A stretch of 64,000 nt of DNA from Sinosporangium siamense (GCF_016863435.1 NZ_BOOW01000037.1:62001-126000), one strand, 5' to 3'. Shown: positions 37,487 to 46,778, numbered from the stretch's first letter. The notes: a model not told the origin generated them from the sequence alone. Translations and numbers: made by a program.

Positions 37487-37969
37487 CTAACCTTGCGCCA
37501 GCAGGTCGGCGACCGCCGACGTGCTGTCCTGACTGCCGACCACGACGACGACGTCGCCGGGGTCGAACCTGAACTCCGGCCCCGGGCTCGCGTTGACCTG
37601 GTCACCGCGGACCACCGCCACGATCGACGCACCCGTCAGGGTGCGCGCACGCGTCTCACCCAAGGTGCGCCCGCCGTACGGCGACCCGGCGGTAATGGGG
37701 ATCTGCACGCTGACCAGGCCCTCCACCTCGCGGTGCAGTGCGTTGAGCCGCTGCACGATCCGAGGCGCGCCGAGCAGCTCCACGAGAGCGTCCGCCTCGT
37801 CGTCGTTCAGCTGCACGGCCTCACAGGCCCGGTCGGGGTCCGACTGGTCGTAGATGATGAGGTCGCGGCGACCTGTGCGGTGAGAGACGATGCCGATGCG
37901 GCGTCCACACCGCGTGGTGAACTCGTGCTTGAGTCCTATGCCAGGCAACGCGGTCTGCTCGATGTCCAC
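37487..37969 (-). CDS. Antiporter regulatory subunit with RCK_C (TrkA-C) domain
   Basis: 160 residues. A C-terminal RCK_C domain spans about 85-160 (TLGETRARTLTGASIVAVVRGD...FRFDPGDVVVVVGS). The N-terminal 70 residues match KhtT-type subunits. RCK_C domains bind ligands; in several Gram-positive exchangers the ligand is c-di-AMP, and DisA is encoded at the end of this window. That link is inference. Confidence 0.88.
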   Translation of the reverse strand: MDIEQTALPGIGLKHEFTTRCGRRIGIVSHRTGRRDLIIYDQSDPDRACEAVQLNDDEADALVELLGAPRIVQRLNALHREVEGLVSVQIPITAGSPYGGRTLGETRARTLTGASIVAVVRGDQVNASPGPEFRFDPGDVVVVVGSQDSTSAVADLLAQG

Positions 37970-38246
37970 CGGGCACTCCTCCGACAGGTGGCGAGGATAC
38001 GTATGTTTCGGGGGTGGCTCTCCTGGGAGACGGCTCGACTGCCGGTTGGGATGGAGATAACACCCTCTTTAACCGTACCCCGAACTGGATGTCCGATCCC
38101 CGCGGTCAGATCCTTTATGTCACGCGGTTGGTGCCAACGGGAAACCAGCCGAAAACCGGCAGACCGGGCCTGGTGCCGCGGAGAGAGGTCGCGGGGGTAA
38201 TCGTGGGGTGGGGATGACCCCCTCTTTAGAACCCCTTGATCAAGCG

Positions 38247-38375
38247 GTCAGCGCCCCTGGGGTCAGCGCCCCTGGGGTCAGCGTCACTGCTCAGCACCAC
38301 TGGGGTTAGCGCTACTGCTCAGCGCTACTGCTCAGCGCTACTGCTCAGCGCCAACACTGCTCAGCGCCACTGGGC
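38247..38375. repeat. Short tandem repeats (13-16 bp) at the 3' end of the midA-like gene
   Basis: About nine units of TCAGCG(C/T)NACTGC or TCAGCGCCCCTGGGG type. The last unit includes the final codons and stop of the minus-strand methyltransferase gene, so the array looks like repeated copying of that gene end. The rest of the gap (37970-38246) holds no recognisable gene. Confidence 0.75.
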
Positions 38376-39320
38376 GAGCCAGCCGAAGCCGCCCAGCCCG
38401 GCGGGGTTGATCAGCTCGGCCTCCTCGGAGGCGCGGGCCAGGGCGCGGAGGTAGGCGCGGGGATCGCTGTGGGCGGTTTCCAGCGGCGGGCGGGTGCCGG
38501 TGAGGCCCAGGGCGCGGAGGGCCTCGCGCTGGGTGGTGAGGGTGGTGGAGGTGGCGCCCGCGCGGCGCCCGGCCTCGGCACAGGCGTCCAGGGCCACGTG
38601 GGCGGTGATGTCGCACGAGCCGTCGGGCACAGGGGGAACTGCGATGCCGTCGCGGTAGCCCATGAGGGTGCCGCGCGCCGGGCGGTCATCCGCCCGATGG
38701 GCGTAGTCGACGGCCACGGCCAGGCCGCGCTCGAGTTTCGCCACGACCTCCGCCCAGGCCTCGTCGCGGGGGCGGCCGAGCTCGGCGCGGGCGCCCGCGC
38801 GGGTCAGCGGCCACCACCGGGCGAGCCAGGCGAGGTCGACCTCCTCGGGCGGCGGGCCGAGGCGCTCGTCGCCGGCGGGGTCGACGAGCACGAGTCGCGG
38901 GCCCCGCGCGGTGTGCTCCGCGACGTCGACGGGGACGTTGTCGAGCCACTCGTTGGCGACGACGAGGCCGGTGACGCCGCCGGGGAGCGAGGGGGACCAG
39001 GTGACGGCGGCGGGCAGGTCGCGCGGGGGCGGGGCCAGCTCGACGGCGGTGACGTGCAGGCGGGGGCGCAGCGAGGCGGGGGCGAGCTCCAGCACATGGC
39101 GGGCGAGGGTGCCCTCGCCCGCGCCGACGTCGACGAAGTCGAGCCGGGGCGGTGCGCCGAGCGCGGTGTCGACGTCGAGGAGAGTGCGCAGGACCGCCTC
39201 GGCGAAGGCGGAGGAGGCCGCCACGGAGGTCCGGAAGTGGCCCGAGGGGCGTTCACGCAGATAGAACCCATGATCGCCGTAAAGCGCTCGCCGGGTCGCC
39301 TCTCGCCACGTCAGCCACAC
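38361..39320 (-). CDS. MidA/NDUFAF7-family SAM-dependent methyltransferase
   Basis: About 319 residues. The SAM-binding loop is VDVGAGEGTLARHVL, followed by ANEWLDNVPVDV, the signature of the MidA (DUF185) family. YGDHGFYLRERPSGHFRTSV at the N-terminus also matches. The mitochondrial relative methylates the 49-kDa (NuoD-like) subunit of complex I, and a NuoD-like gene lies 6 kb away. Start: GTG at 39320 preferred from family alignment; the frame opens at 39410 and no strong ribosome site is seen. Confidence 0.85.
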   Translation of the reverse strand: MWLTWREATRRALYGDHGFYLRERPSGHFRTSVAASSAFAEAVLRTLLDVDTALGAPPRLDFVDVGAGEGTLARHVLELAPASLRPRLHVTAVELAPPPRDLPAAVTWSPSLPGGVTGLVVANEWLDNVPVDVAEHTARGPRLVLVDPAGDERLGPPPEEVDLAWLARWWPLTRAGARAELGRPRDEAWAEVVAKLERGLAVAVDYAHRADDRPARGTLMGYRDGIAVPPVPDGSCDITAHVALDACAEAGRRAGATSTTLTTQREALRALGLTGTRPPLETAHSDPRAYLRALARASEEAELINPAGLGGFGWLAQWR

Positions 39321-39622
39321 GGCCAACGAGGTTAGCGGCCGGCAGCCGATCTTGGCGGCAGAACACGATGACACCCTTGAAAGACAGAGAGTTACATCAT
39401 TGCTACTCATTGTCGATAATCAGGTGCGTCTTTGTGCGCTAACGTAGCTGTCCGTGAGTAGGTGATTACCGTCCGACTCGGCCCCCTGGCGGGTGCGGCC
39501 GGCGATCCCTTCTCAAGCAAGCAGGGCGAGGTGCAGAGACGCCGTGATGCGTCTCGAGTGCGGGCACCCCGCCGTCGGCGAACAAAGGGCGTGGCTTCGG
39601 CCGCGTCACGAAGGGAGCAGAG

Positions 39623-39862
39623 GTGTTCAAAAACACGCTGAAGACCGGCATCGTTGCCCTCGGTGTTACCGGGCTGATGGCTCTGGGCGCCCCCGCCGCC
39701 ATGGCTGACGCCACCGCGACCGGCGGCACCACCAGCGGCGCCGCCAGCATCCTGGGCGGCAACCAGGTCAAGATCCCGGTCAGCGTTCCGATCAGCGCCT
39801 GCGGCATCCCGGTCAGCGTCATCGGCCAGGGCATCGCGGGTTGCAAGGGTGGCATCGGCTGA
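39623..39862 (+). CDS. Short chaplin-type secreted protein
   Basis: 79 residues. The signal peptide ends after APAAMA (about residue 28). The mature 51 residues form one chaplin domain: GN-x-V-K-IPVSVPISACG followed by VSVIGQGIAGC, with two cysteines at 60 and 74. Chaplins coat aerial hyphae with amyloid-like fibrils. GAAGGGAG precedes the GTG. No sorting signal is present, so it is a short chaplin, probably held by long chaplins encoded elsewhere. Confidence 0.85.
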   Translation: MFKNTLKTGIVALGVTGLMALGAPAAMADATATGGTTSGAASILGGNQVKIPVSVPISACGIPVSVIGQGIAGCKGGIG

Positions 39863-40312
39863 GCCACGGCCAGTGGGCGTCAGGTCGGTGAAGGGAGCGT
39901 GGCCGGGCCTTCTCGGGTGTTCATCCGGCCGCGCATGGAGTTCATCCGGCCGCGCGGTGTCCGCCGGGGCGTAAGGGGTTCAGCCAGACGCTGAGGCGTT
40001 CACCTCACCCTGCGGATTCAACCTGCAGAGGCTACAGAAGGGGCGCCGGGTCCGCGTTCGGACCCGGCGCCCGTTCGCATACCTCTCTTGGTGATAGCTG
40101 TCCCATCCTTTCTCCATCGGGTCCCCATGCGGATACAGGGGACATAGGGCTGGGCTACCCCTGAGCCAGGCACTCTTATCCCTAGTGACCGTCAAGCGTG
40201 ACCCATCTTTCGGTGACGACTCGCCGTTGCCCGTGCCCGAGGCCGAGCCGGGTAGTCGATCACGAAAGTCTGCCGGTTACCCTGGGCTGCTGGATCGATA
40301 GGACGGGGCGTC
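39863..40312. other. Gene-free region with direct repeat and terminator
   Basis: TTCATCCGGCCGCGC occurs at 39920-39934 and 39941-39955. The terminator at 40041 is the other visible element. The promoter of the DUF2520-panC operon should lie in the last 200 bases. Confidence 0.5.
40041..40072. terminator. Perfect 14-bp hairpin downstream of the chaplin gene
   Basis: GGGCGCCGGGTCCG and CGGACCCGGCGCCC close on a CGTT loop, 180 bases after the chaplin stop. Confidence 0.75.
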
Positions 40313-41203
40313 ATGGATGCAGGCGATCGCCCGGCACGACTGGCAATCGGCGTGCTCGGGGCAGGACGGGTCGGTTCCGTGCTCGGGGCCGCTCTGGCAC
40401 AGGCGGGCCATCGGGTGGTGGCGGCGTCGGGGGTCTCCGACGCCTCGCACCGCAGGGCGGCCGAGCGTCTCGGTCTCACGCCCGTGCCCGCGGAAGAGGT
40501 CGTGGCCAGAGCCGAGCTCGTGCTCATCACCGTCCCCGACGACGTGCTGCCGGGGCTTGTCGCGGGCCTCGCCGCCACGGGCGCGGGGTTGTCCGGCAAG
40601 CTGCTGGTGCACACGAGCGGCGCGCACGGCCTGGCCGTGCTCGACCCCGCCGCCAAGGCCGGTGCCGTCCCGCTCGCGCTTCACCCGGTGATGTCCTTCA
40701 CCGGCCGCGAGGACGACATGCGCCGCCTGGCCGGGTGCTCGTTCGGGGTGACCTCGCCCGAGCCGTTCAGGCCGGTGGCCGAGGCCCTCGTCATCGAGAT
40801 GGGCGGGGAGCCGGTCTGGGTCGCCGAGAGCGACCGGGCGCTCTATCACGCGGCTCTGGCGGGTGCCGCCAACCACATGGTCACGCTCGTCGCCGAGTCC
40901 TCCGAGCTGCTGCGCGCGATCGGTGTGGAGCAGCCTGGCCGCATGCTGGGGCCGCTGCTCGGCGCCGCCCTCGACAACGTGTTGCGCCTCGGCCTCGCCG
41001 GGCTCACCGGCCCCGTGGTCCGCGGCGACGCCGGCACCGTGCGCAAACACGTCGACGCGTTGATCCTCGCCGCCCCCGAGGCCGCCGACGCCTACGTGGC
41101 GCTGGCGAGGCTCACGGCCGATCGTGCGCTGGCCGCGGGGTTGCTCAAGCCCGAGGCCGCCGAGCGCCTTCTGGACGCACTGGGAGGAAACATTTGGACA
41201 TGA
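40313..41203 (+). CDS. Rossmann-like/DUF2520 oxidoreductase, possible ketopantoate reductase
   Basis: 296 residues. The NAD(P)-binding glycine motif is VLGAGRVGSVLG at residues 14-25. LITVPDDVL and HPVMSFTG belong to the second half of the Rossmann domain, and the helical DUF2520 domain covers about 165-290. Its stop overlaps the panC start in ATGA, and panD follows. No panE is visible, so this protein may supply the ketopantoate reductase step. That is inference from operon position. Confidence 0.85.
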   Translation: MDAGDRPARLAIGVLGAGRVGSVLGAALAQAGHRVVAASGVSDASHRRAAERLGLTPVPAEEVVARAELVLITVPDDVLPGLVAGLAATGAGLSGKLLVHTSGAHGLAVLDPAAKAGAVPLALHPVMSFTGREDDMRRLAGCSFGVTSPEPFRPVAEALVIEMGGEPVWVAESDRALYHAALAGAANHMVTLVAESSELLRAIGVEQPGRMLGPLLGAALDNVLRLGLAGLTGPVVRGDAGTVRKHVDALILAAPEAADAYVALARLTADRALAAGLLKPEAAERLLDALGGNIWT

Positions 41204-42054
41204 TCGTCGCCACGGACCGGGCGGAGCTGACCGCCGCCCGGGAGGCTCTGGGCGTGGCCCGAGGGAAGGCCACGCTCGCCCTCGTCCCCACCATGGGCGC
41301 GCTCCACGAGGGCCACCGTTCGCTCATCAGACTGGCCCGCGAGCACGCCGACCACGTGGCCGTGAGCATCTTCGTCAACCCCCTTCAGTTCGGCCCGAAC
41401 GAAGACTTCTCCCGCTATCCCCGCACCTTCGACACCGACCTGGCCGCCTGCGAGGCGGAGGGGGCGTCGGTGGTGTTCGCCCCCGACCCCGCGGCTATGT
41501 ATCTCCCGGATCGGCAGGTGACCGTGTCGCCCGGCACGATGGGCACCGTGGCCGAGGGGGCATTCCGGCCAGGGCACTTCGAGGGTGTGCTCACCGTTGT
41601 GCTCAAGCTGTTCAACCTCGTGCGTCCGGACGTCGCGGTCTTCGGCGACAAGGACGCCCAGCAACTCGCGATCATCCGCCGCATGGTCACCGATCTCGAC
41701 CTGCCCGTCGAGGTCGTGGGCGCGCCCACGATCCGCGATGCCGACGGGCTCGCCATGTCCAGCCGCAACCGCTATCTCGGCCCCGCCGAGCGCATCACCG
41801 GGCTCGCCCTGTCGCGTGCCCTGCGCGCCGGAGCCGAGCGCCACACTCCGCAGGAAACGCTCGACGCCGCTCACGCCGTACTCCGCGCGGCGGAAACGGC
41901 CGACCCACCGCTCGCCGTCGACTACCTTGTGCTCGTCGACCCGGGCACTTTCGCCGAGGTCCGGCCCTCCCATCGGGGGCGGGCCGTGCTGGCGGTCGCC
42001 GCGCGGGTCGGCACGACCAGGCTTATCGACAACGTCGTCGTCTCCTATGCCTGA
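41200..42054 (+). CDS. panC: Pantothenate synthetase
   Basis: 284 residues. It joins pantoate and beta-alanine with ATP. Motifs are VPTMGALHEGHRSLI, NPLQFGPNEDFSRYPR, GDKDAQQLAIIRR (usually GEKD) and AMSSRNRYL. GGGAGGAAA at 41182-41190 lies before both a TTG at 41194 and the ATG at 41200. It is coupled to the DUF2520 gene. Confidence 0.96.
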   Translation: MIVATDRAELTAAREALGVARGKATLALVPTMGALHEGHRSLIRLAREHADHVAVSIFVNPLQFGPNEDFSRYPRTFDTDLAACEAEGASVVFAPDPAAMYLPDRQVTVSPGTMGTVAEGAFRPGHFEGVLTVVLKLFNLVRPDVAVFGDKDAQQLAIIRRMVTDLDLPVEVVGAPTIRDADGLAMSSRNRYLGPAERITGLALSRALRAGAERHTPQETLDAAHAVLRAAETADPPLAVDYLVLVDPGTFAEVRPSHRGRAVLAVAARVGTTRLIDNVVVSYA

Positions 42055-42174
42055 CCAGTCCCATCCCTGATCTCGGTCCCCGACAGGCCCACCCTCCGTT
42101 CTCCCGACAGGCCGCCCCCACTCCCAGACGGCGCGCACGCGTGTGCGGCGCGACCGAAGAGAGGCAGACCGCGC

Positions 42175-42588
42175 ATGCTCAGGACCATGCTCACCTCCAA
42201 GATCCACCGCGCCACCGTCACCCAGGCCGACCTGCACTATGTGGGATCGCTGACGATCGACGAGGACCTCATGGACGCCGCCGGGCTGCTGCCGGGTGAG
42301 CAGGTCCACGTGGTGGACATCGACAACGGGGCACGCCTCGTGACCTATACGATCGCCGGGCCTCGGGGCTCGGGGGTGATCGGCATCAACGGCGCGGCGG
42401 CGAGGCTCGTGCACCAGGGCGATCTCGTGATCGTCATCGCCTATGGGCAGATGGACGACGCGGAGGCGCGGACCTTCACCCCGCGGGTGGTCCACGTCGA
42501 CGACAGCAACCGCATCGTGGCGCTTGGCACCGACCTGGCCGAGCCGGCGGGGGCGCCGGACGTCCTGCGTGGCGACCTTGTTCACTGA
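42175..42588 (+). CDS. panD: Aspartate 1-decarboxylase
   Basis: 137 residues. It makes beta-alanine for PanC. The self-cleavage site is G24-S25 (HYVGSLTID), which generates the pyruvoyl group. [15 protein letters not shown] and [17 protein letters not shown] are conserved. It follows panC by 120 bases. Confidence 0.96.
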   Translation: MLRTMLTSKIHRATVTQADLHYVGSLTIDEDLMDAAGLLPGEQVHVVDIDNGARLVTYTIAGPRGSGVIGINGAAARLVHQGDLVIVIAYGQMDDAEARTFTPRVVHVDDSNRIVALGTDLAEPAGAPDVLRGDLVH

Positions 42589-42696
42589 GGTCCGCTGAGC
42601 GTTCCTCAACCCCCCTGTAACACCACCACAAGCGCACCGTCCCGCCGCCGGTACGCCGGGTACCCCCGGGGCGGTGCGATATTTCGCACACCGTTA

Positions 42697-42711
42697 TCGT
42701 CATATTGACGA
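42697..42711. promoter_or_regulatory. Palindromic operator candidate upstream of nadBC
   Basis: TCGTCA-TAT-TGACGA is a perfect inverted repeat in an AT-richer stretch, 54 bases before the nadBC start. It could bind a repressor of NAD synthesis; which one cannot be told. Confidence 0.4.
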
Positions 42712-42765
42712 AATTGGGCCGGAAAGTCAGGACCGGCCCCGGGCACCAACGCTCAAGGAGTCCCG

Positions 42766-45300
42766 ATGAGTGCACCGAACCTCCCCAGACAGCTCACTGC
42801 CCCTCCCCCCGGATGGACCGTCTCCGCCGAGGTCGTCGTCGTGGGTTCGGGCATCGCGGGACTCACGGTGGCTCTGCGTTGTGCCGAACTCATGCCCGAG
42901 GCCACCGTGCTCGTCGTCACCAAGGACGTGTTGTCGGCCGGCTCCACCCGCTGGGCCCAGGGCGGCATCGCCGCCGTGCTGGACCCCGGCGACACCCCCG
43001 GCGAACACCTGTCCGACACCCTGACGGCCGGTGTCGGGCTCTGTGACGAGGAGGCCACCCGCATCCTCGTCACCGAGGGGCCGGGCGCCCTGCGCCGGCT
43101 CATGGAGCGCGGCGCCAGGTTCGACCGCGACGAGCGGGGCGAACTCCAGCTCACCCGGGAGGGCGGGCACCGCCGCGACCGCATCGTGCACGCCGGCGGG
43201 GACGCCACGGGCGCCGAGGTGCAGCGGGCCCTGGTCGAGGCGGCCCGTGCCGTACCCCGCATCCAGATCATCGAACATGCCCTCGTCCTGGACCTGCTCA
43301 AGGACGCCGGCGGTGCCGCCTGCGGCATCACCCTGCACGTCATGGGGGAGGGCACGCGCGACGGGGTCGGCGCGGTCAGGGCCGGGGCCGTCGTGCTCGC
43401 CACGGGCGGCATGGGCCAGGTCTACGCCGCGACGACCAACCCCGCCGTCTCCACCGGCGACGGCGTGGCGCTGGCACTGCGCGCCGGGGCGGTCGTGCGC
43501 GACCTGGAGTTCGTGCAGTTCCACCCGACCGTGCTCTGGCTCGGCCCAGACGCCGTCGGAAGGCAGCCGCTCATCAGCGAGGCCGTGCGCGGCGAGGGCG
43601 CGGTGCTGGTGGACGGCGCGGGCGAGCGCTTCATGACAGGCGTGCACGAGCTGGCCGACCTCGCCCCCCGCGACGTCGTCGCCAAGGCCATCACCCGCCG
43701 CATGCACGAGACCGGCGCCGACCACGTCTATCTCGACGGCCGCCACTTCGGCGCCGCCAAGTGGCGCACCCGCTTTCCCACGATCTACGAGGTCTGCCGC
43801 GCCCACGGCATCGACCCCGCGGAGGATCTCATCCCCGTCGCTCCCGCCGCGCACTACGCCAGCGGCGGCGTGCGCACCGACCTGCGCGGACGCACCACCG
43901 TGCCCGGCCTCTACGCCTGCGGCGAGGTCGCCTGCACGGGTGTGCACGGCGCCAACCGGCTGGCCTCCAACTCGCTGCTCGAAGGGCTGGTCTTCGCCGA
44001 GCGCATCGCCGCCGACCTCGCGGCTGTACGGCATGAGCCCGGCGAGCCGGTGCCGGCCGGCGTGGCCCCGTCCCTCGTCGACCCGAGGACCAGGGCGCGC
44101 GTCCAGGCCCACATGAGCAGGGGTGCCGGGATGGTCCGGAGTAGACAGAGCCTGGCGGAGGTCCACACGGCCCTGGCCGGGGCCAGGTGGACACCCGTCA
44201 AGGTCGAGCCGCACACCGAGTCCTGGGAGGCGAGCAACCTGCTCACCGTGGCCTCCGTGCTTGTGGCCGCCGCCGGGGTTCGCGAGGAGAGCCGCGGTTC
44301 CCACTGGAGAGACGACTTCCGCGAGCGCGACGACGCCCGCTGGCGCGGGCACATCGACATATCCCTCGGCGAGAACGGACTGACCATGGAATTCACCCCG
44401 AGAAGCGCCGTGGGCGGCGTGTTGCCTGAGCGGCTGGAGCAGGAGCTGGTGGAGGCGGGCCTCGACCCGGCGGGCGTGCTCGCGGTCTACGACGCCGCGC
44501 TGAAGGAGGATGTCTGGGCGGCGGGCGATGTCACCAGCGCCGCCACCATCCCGGCCGGCGCCGTCGCCACCGCCGACGTCGTGGCCCGCGCGCCCGGCGT
44601 GGTCGCGGGGCTCGCCCTCGCCGAGGGGCTGATCGCCTACTCCTCGCAGGGCCGCCTCACCGCCGAGCGGCACGTCAAGGACGGCGAGCACGTCGAGCGG
44701 GGCGACGTGCTCATGACGGTGACCGGGCCGGCCCGCGAGCTGCTGACCGCCGAGCGCACCGCGCTCAACCTGCTCACCCACCTCTCCGGCATCGCCACCC
44801 TCACCGGCCGCTGGGTGGCGGCGGTCTCGGGCACGGGGGCGCGGGTGCGCGACAGCCGCAAGACGCACGCGGGGCTGCGGGCGCTGGAGAAGTACGCCGT
44901 GCGGGCGGGAGGCGGGGTGAACCACCGCATGTCGCTGTCCGACGCGGCGTTGATCAAGGACAACCACGTGGTGGCGGCCGGGGGCGTGGCCGAGGCGTTC
45001 CGCGCGGTGCGGGCCGCCTATCCCGATCTGCCGGTGGAGGTGGAGGTCGACCGGCTCGACCAGCTCGAAGCGGCACTCGCCGAGGGGGCCGACGAGGTAT
45101 TGCTCGACAATTTTCCCGTGGCGGACATGGCTCGTGCCGTACAGATCAACAAGGGGCGCGCCAGGCTGGAGGCGAGCGGGGGGTTGACACTGGAGTCGGC
45201 GCGTGCAGTGGCCGAGACCGGGGTGGACTTCATCGCGGTGGGTGCTCTCACCCACTCCGCGCCGGCGTTGGACATCGCTCTGGATCTTCGGAGTGATTGA
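42766..45300 (+). CDS. nadBC: L-aspartate oxidase fused to nicotinate-nucleotide pyrophosphorylase
   Basis: 844 residues in one uninterrupted frame. Residues 1 to about 545 are NadB: the FAD motif VVVGSGIAGLTVAL, then STRWAQGGIAAVL and ASGGVRTDLRGRTTVPGLYACGEVACTGVHGANRLASNSLLEG. Residues about 557-844 are NadC: LKEDVWAAGDVTS, then AERTALNLLTHLSGIAT, RKTHAGLRALEKYAV and KDNH. The protein would convert aspartate to iminoaspartate, and quinolinate to nicotinate mononucleotide. NadA, the middle enzyme, is not in the window. AAGGAG precedes the ATG. In most actinobacteria these are two adjacent genes, so the fusion is notable. Confidence 0.95.
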   Translation: MSAPNLPRQLTAPPPGWTVSAEVVVVGSGIAGLTVALRCAELMPEATVLVVTKDVLSAGSTRWAQGGIAAVLDPGDTPGEHLSDTLTAGVGLCDEEATRILVTEGPGALRRLMERGARFDRDERGELQLTREGGHRRDRIVHAGGDATGAEVQRALVEAARAVPRIQIIEHALVLDLLKDAGGAACGITLHVMGEGTRDGVGAVRAGAVVLATGGMGQVYAATTNPAVSTGDGVALALRAGAVVRDLEFVQFHPTVLWLGPDAVGRQPLISEAVRGEGAVLVDGAGERFMTGVHELADLAPRDVVAKAITRRMHETGADHVYLDGRHFGAAKWRTRFPTIYEVCRAHGIDPAEDLIPVAPAAHYASGGVRTDLRGRTTVPGLYACGEVACTGVHGANRLASNSLLEGLVFAERIAADLAAVRHEPGEPVPAGVAPSLVDPRTRARVQAHMSRGAGMVRSRQSLAEVHTALAGARWTPVKVEPHTESWEASNLLTVASVLVAAAGVREESRGSHWRDDFRERDDARWRGHIDISLGENGLTMEFTPRSAVGGVLPERLEQELVEAGLDPAGVLAVYDAALKEDVWAAGDVTSAATIPAGAVATADVVARAPGVVAGLALAEGLIAYSSQGRLTAERHVKDGEHVERGDVLMTVTGPARELLTAERTALNLLTHLSGIATLTGRWVAAVSGTGARVRDSRKTHAGLRALEKYAVRAGGGVNHRMSLSDAALIKDNHVVAAGGVAEAFRAVRAAYPDLPVEVEVDRLDQLEAALAEGADEVLLDNFPVADMARAVQINKGRARLEASGGLTLESARAVAETGVDFIAVGALTHSAPALDIALDLRSD

Positions 45301-45389
45301 GGCTTTCGGGCCTTCCGTGTTCTGCCTAATCTGTCTTCCGTGACTGATCCCCCCGGTAGTGGGATGGCTCTGCCCGAGATAGGAACCAT

Positions 45390-46184
45390 GTGTCACTGCT
45401 ACTAACGATCGACGTCGGCAACACGCATACGGTCCTCGGCCTGTTCGACGGTGAAGAGGTGATCGAGCACTGGCGGCTCGCCACCGATCCCCGTCGCACC
45501 GCCGATGAGATCGCCGTCGTGCTCCAGGGGCTGCTCGCGCAGTCACCTTTGCTGAAAAATGCCGACATCGGCGGCATCGCCATCTGTTCGACCGTGCCGT
45601 CCGTGCTCAACGAGATGCGCGAGATGTGCCGGCGATACTACGGCGACGTCACCGCGGTGATCGTTGAACCCGGGGTCCGCACCGGGGTGCCGGTGCGCAT
45701 GGACAACCCGAAAGAGGTCGGCAGCGACCGCATCGTCAACGCGCTGGCCGCCATCAACCTCTTCGGCGGACCGTGCATCATCGTGGACTTCGGCACGGCC
45801 ACGTCGTTCGACGCGGTGTCGGCCAAAGGCGAATACATCGGCGCGGTGACCGCCCCCGGCATCGAGATCTCCGTCGACGCGCTCGCCGCCGCGGGCGCCC
45901 AACTCCACAAGGTCGAGCTCGTCAGGCCCCGATCGGTGATCGCCAAGAACACCGTGGAGGCCCTCCAGGCGGGCATCATCTACGGCTTCGCCGGACAGGT
46001 CGACGGCATCGTCGAGCGTATGGCGGCCGAGCTGGCCGACGACCCAGACGACGTCACGGTGGTCGCGACCGGCGGCTACGCGACGCTGGTCAGCGGGGAG
46101 GCCCGCTCGATCGACGTGCACGAGCCGTGGCTGACGCTCATCGGGCTTCGGTTGATCTACAACCGGAACAAGCCCATGAACTGA
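45390..46184 (+). CDS. coaX: Type III pantothenate kinase
   Basis: 264 residues. It phosphorylates pantothenate, the first step to CoA, so it continues the PanC/PanD pathway. The N-terminal phosphate-binding motif is LLTIDVGNTHTVLGLF. VGSDRIVNALAA and IIVDFGTATSFDAV follow, as in CoaX. AGGAACC precedes the GTG start. Confidence 0.95.
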   Translation: MSLLLTIDVGNTHTVLGLFDGEEVIEHWRLATDPRRTADEIAVVLQGLLAQSPLLKNADIGGIAICSTVPSVLNEMREMCRRYYGDVTAVIVEPGVRTGVPVRMDNPKEVGSDRIVNALAAINLFGGPCIIVDFGTATSFDAVSAKGEYIGAVTAPGIEISVDALAAAGAQLHKVELVRPRSVIAKNTVEALQAGIIYGFAGQVDGIVERMAAELADDPDDVTVVATGGYATLVSGEARSIDVHEPWLTLIGLRLIYNRNKPMN

Positions 46185-46200
46185 TCGTCCGTACACACAA

Positions 46201-46241
46201 GAACTGGTTCGCCCCGTCACCGAGGCGAACCAGTTCGTTTT
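46201..46241 (+). terminator. Terminator after coaX
   Basis: GAACTGGTTCGCC pairs with GGCGAACCAGTTC (13 bp) over a 10-base loop, followed by GTTTTA. It lies 16 bases after the stop and is also usable by the convergent gene. Confidence 0.88.
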
Positions 46242-46265
46242 ACCGGGAAGGCCTAAGCCCGGCGA

Positions 46266-46778
46266 TCACTCGTCGTCGGCGCTGTAGAGGTATTTCCAGG
46301 AGCCGCACTTGATCGGGGTCACGTCGTACCGCCCGACCTGGCAGACCTTGGCGCGGATCGAGTCCACGTCGTAGTTCCAGAAGGTGAAGGACTTCCACTC
46401 GCCGGCGCCGCAGTGCTTGTAGGTCTTGCGGTTGGTCCAGGAGGCGTCGTCCGCCAGCCCGTGGGTCTGGAAGCGGATGTAGGCGCACTTGCCGCCCTTG
46501 GAGTAGGTGCGGTAGTCGATGTCGTAAAGCGTGCCCTTGACGCGGACGCTGTTGGACTCGTCTTCGGTGTCCCACTCGGCGCGGACGGTGCCCTTCGCCT
46601 TCGCCTTGTAGTTGGCCGAGTAATACGTGCCCCAGTAGTCGAAGCTGCCGGCGGAGGCCGACGAAGAGGCGACGGGCTTGTTGTTGGCGGCGGCGGCGTT
46701 CGCGGGGACCGCGAGGACCAGGGCGCCGGCGGCGACGGTGGTGGCGACGGTGGTCAGGATGCTTCGGGTGCGCTTCAT
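46266..46778 (-). CDS. Small secreted protein of unknown function
   Basis: 170 residues. The signal peptide (MKRTRSILTTVATTVAAGALVLAVPANA) is clear and is cleaved after ANA. The mature part is Tyr/Trp/Lys-rich with four cysteines (KCAYI, KHCGAG, KVCQVG, IKCGSW), probably two disulphides, and resembles small secreted proteins of Streptosporangiaceae. Function is unknown. AGGAGTAGAGGA precedes the ATG; the upstream frame to 46847 is unlikely. Confidence 0.75.
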   Translation of the reverse strand: MKRTRSILTTVATTVAAGALVLAVPANAAAANNKPVASSSASAGSFDYWGTYYSANYKAKAKGTVRAEWDTEDESNSVRVKGTLYDIDYRTYSKGGKCAYIRFQTHGLADDASWTNRKTYKHCGAGEWKSFTFWNYDVDSIRAKVCQVGRYDVTPIKCGSWKYLYSADDE

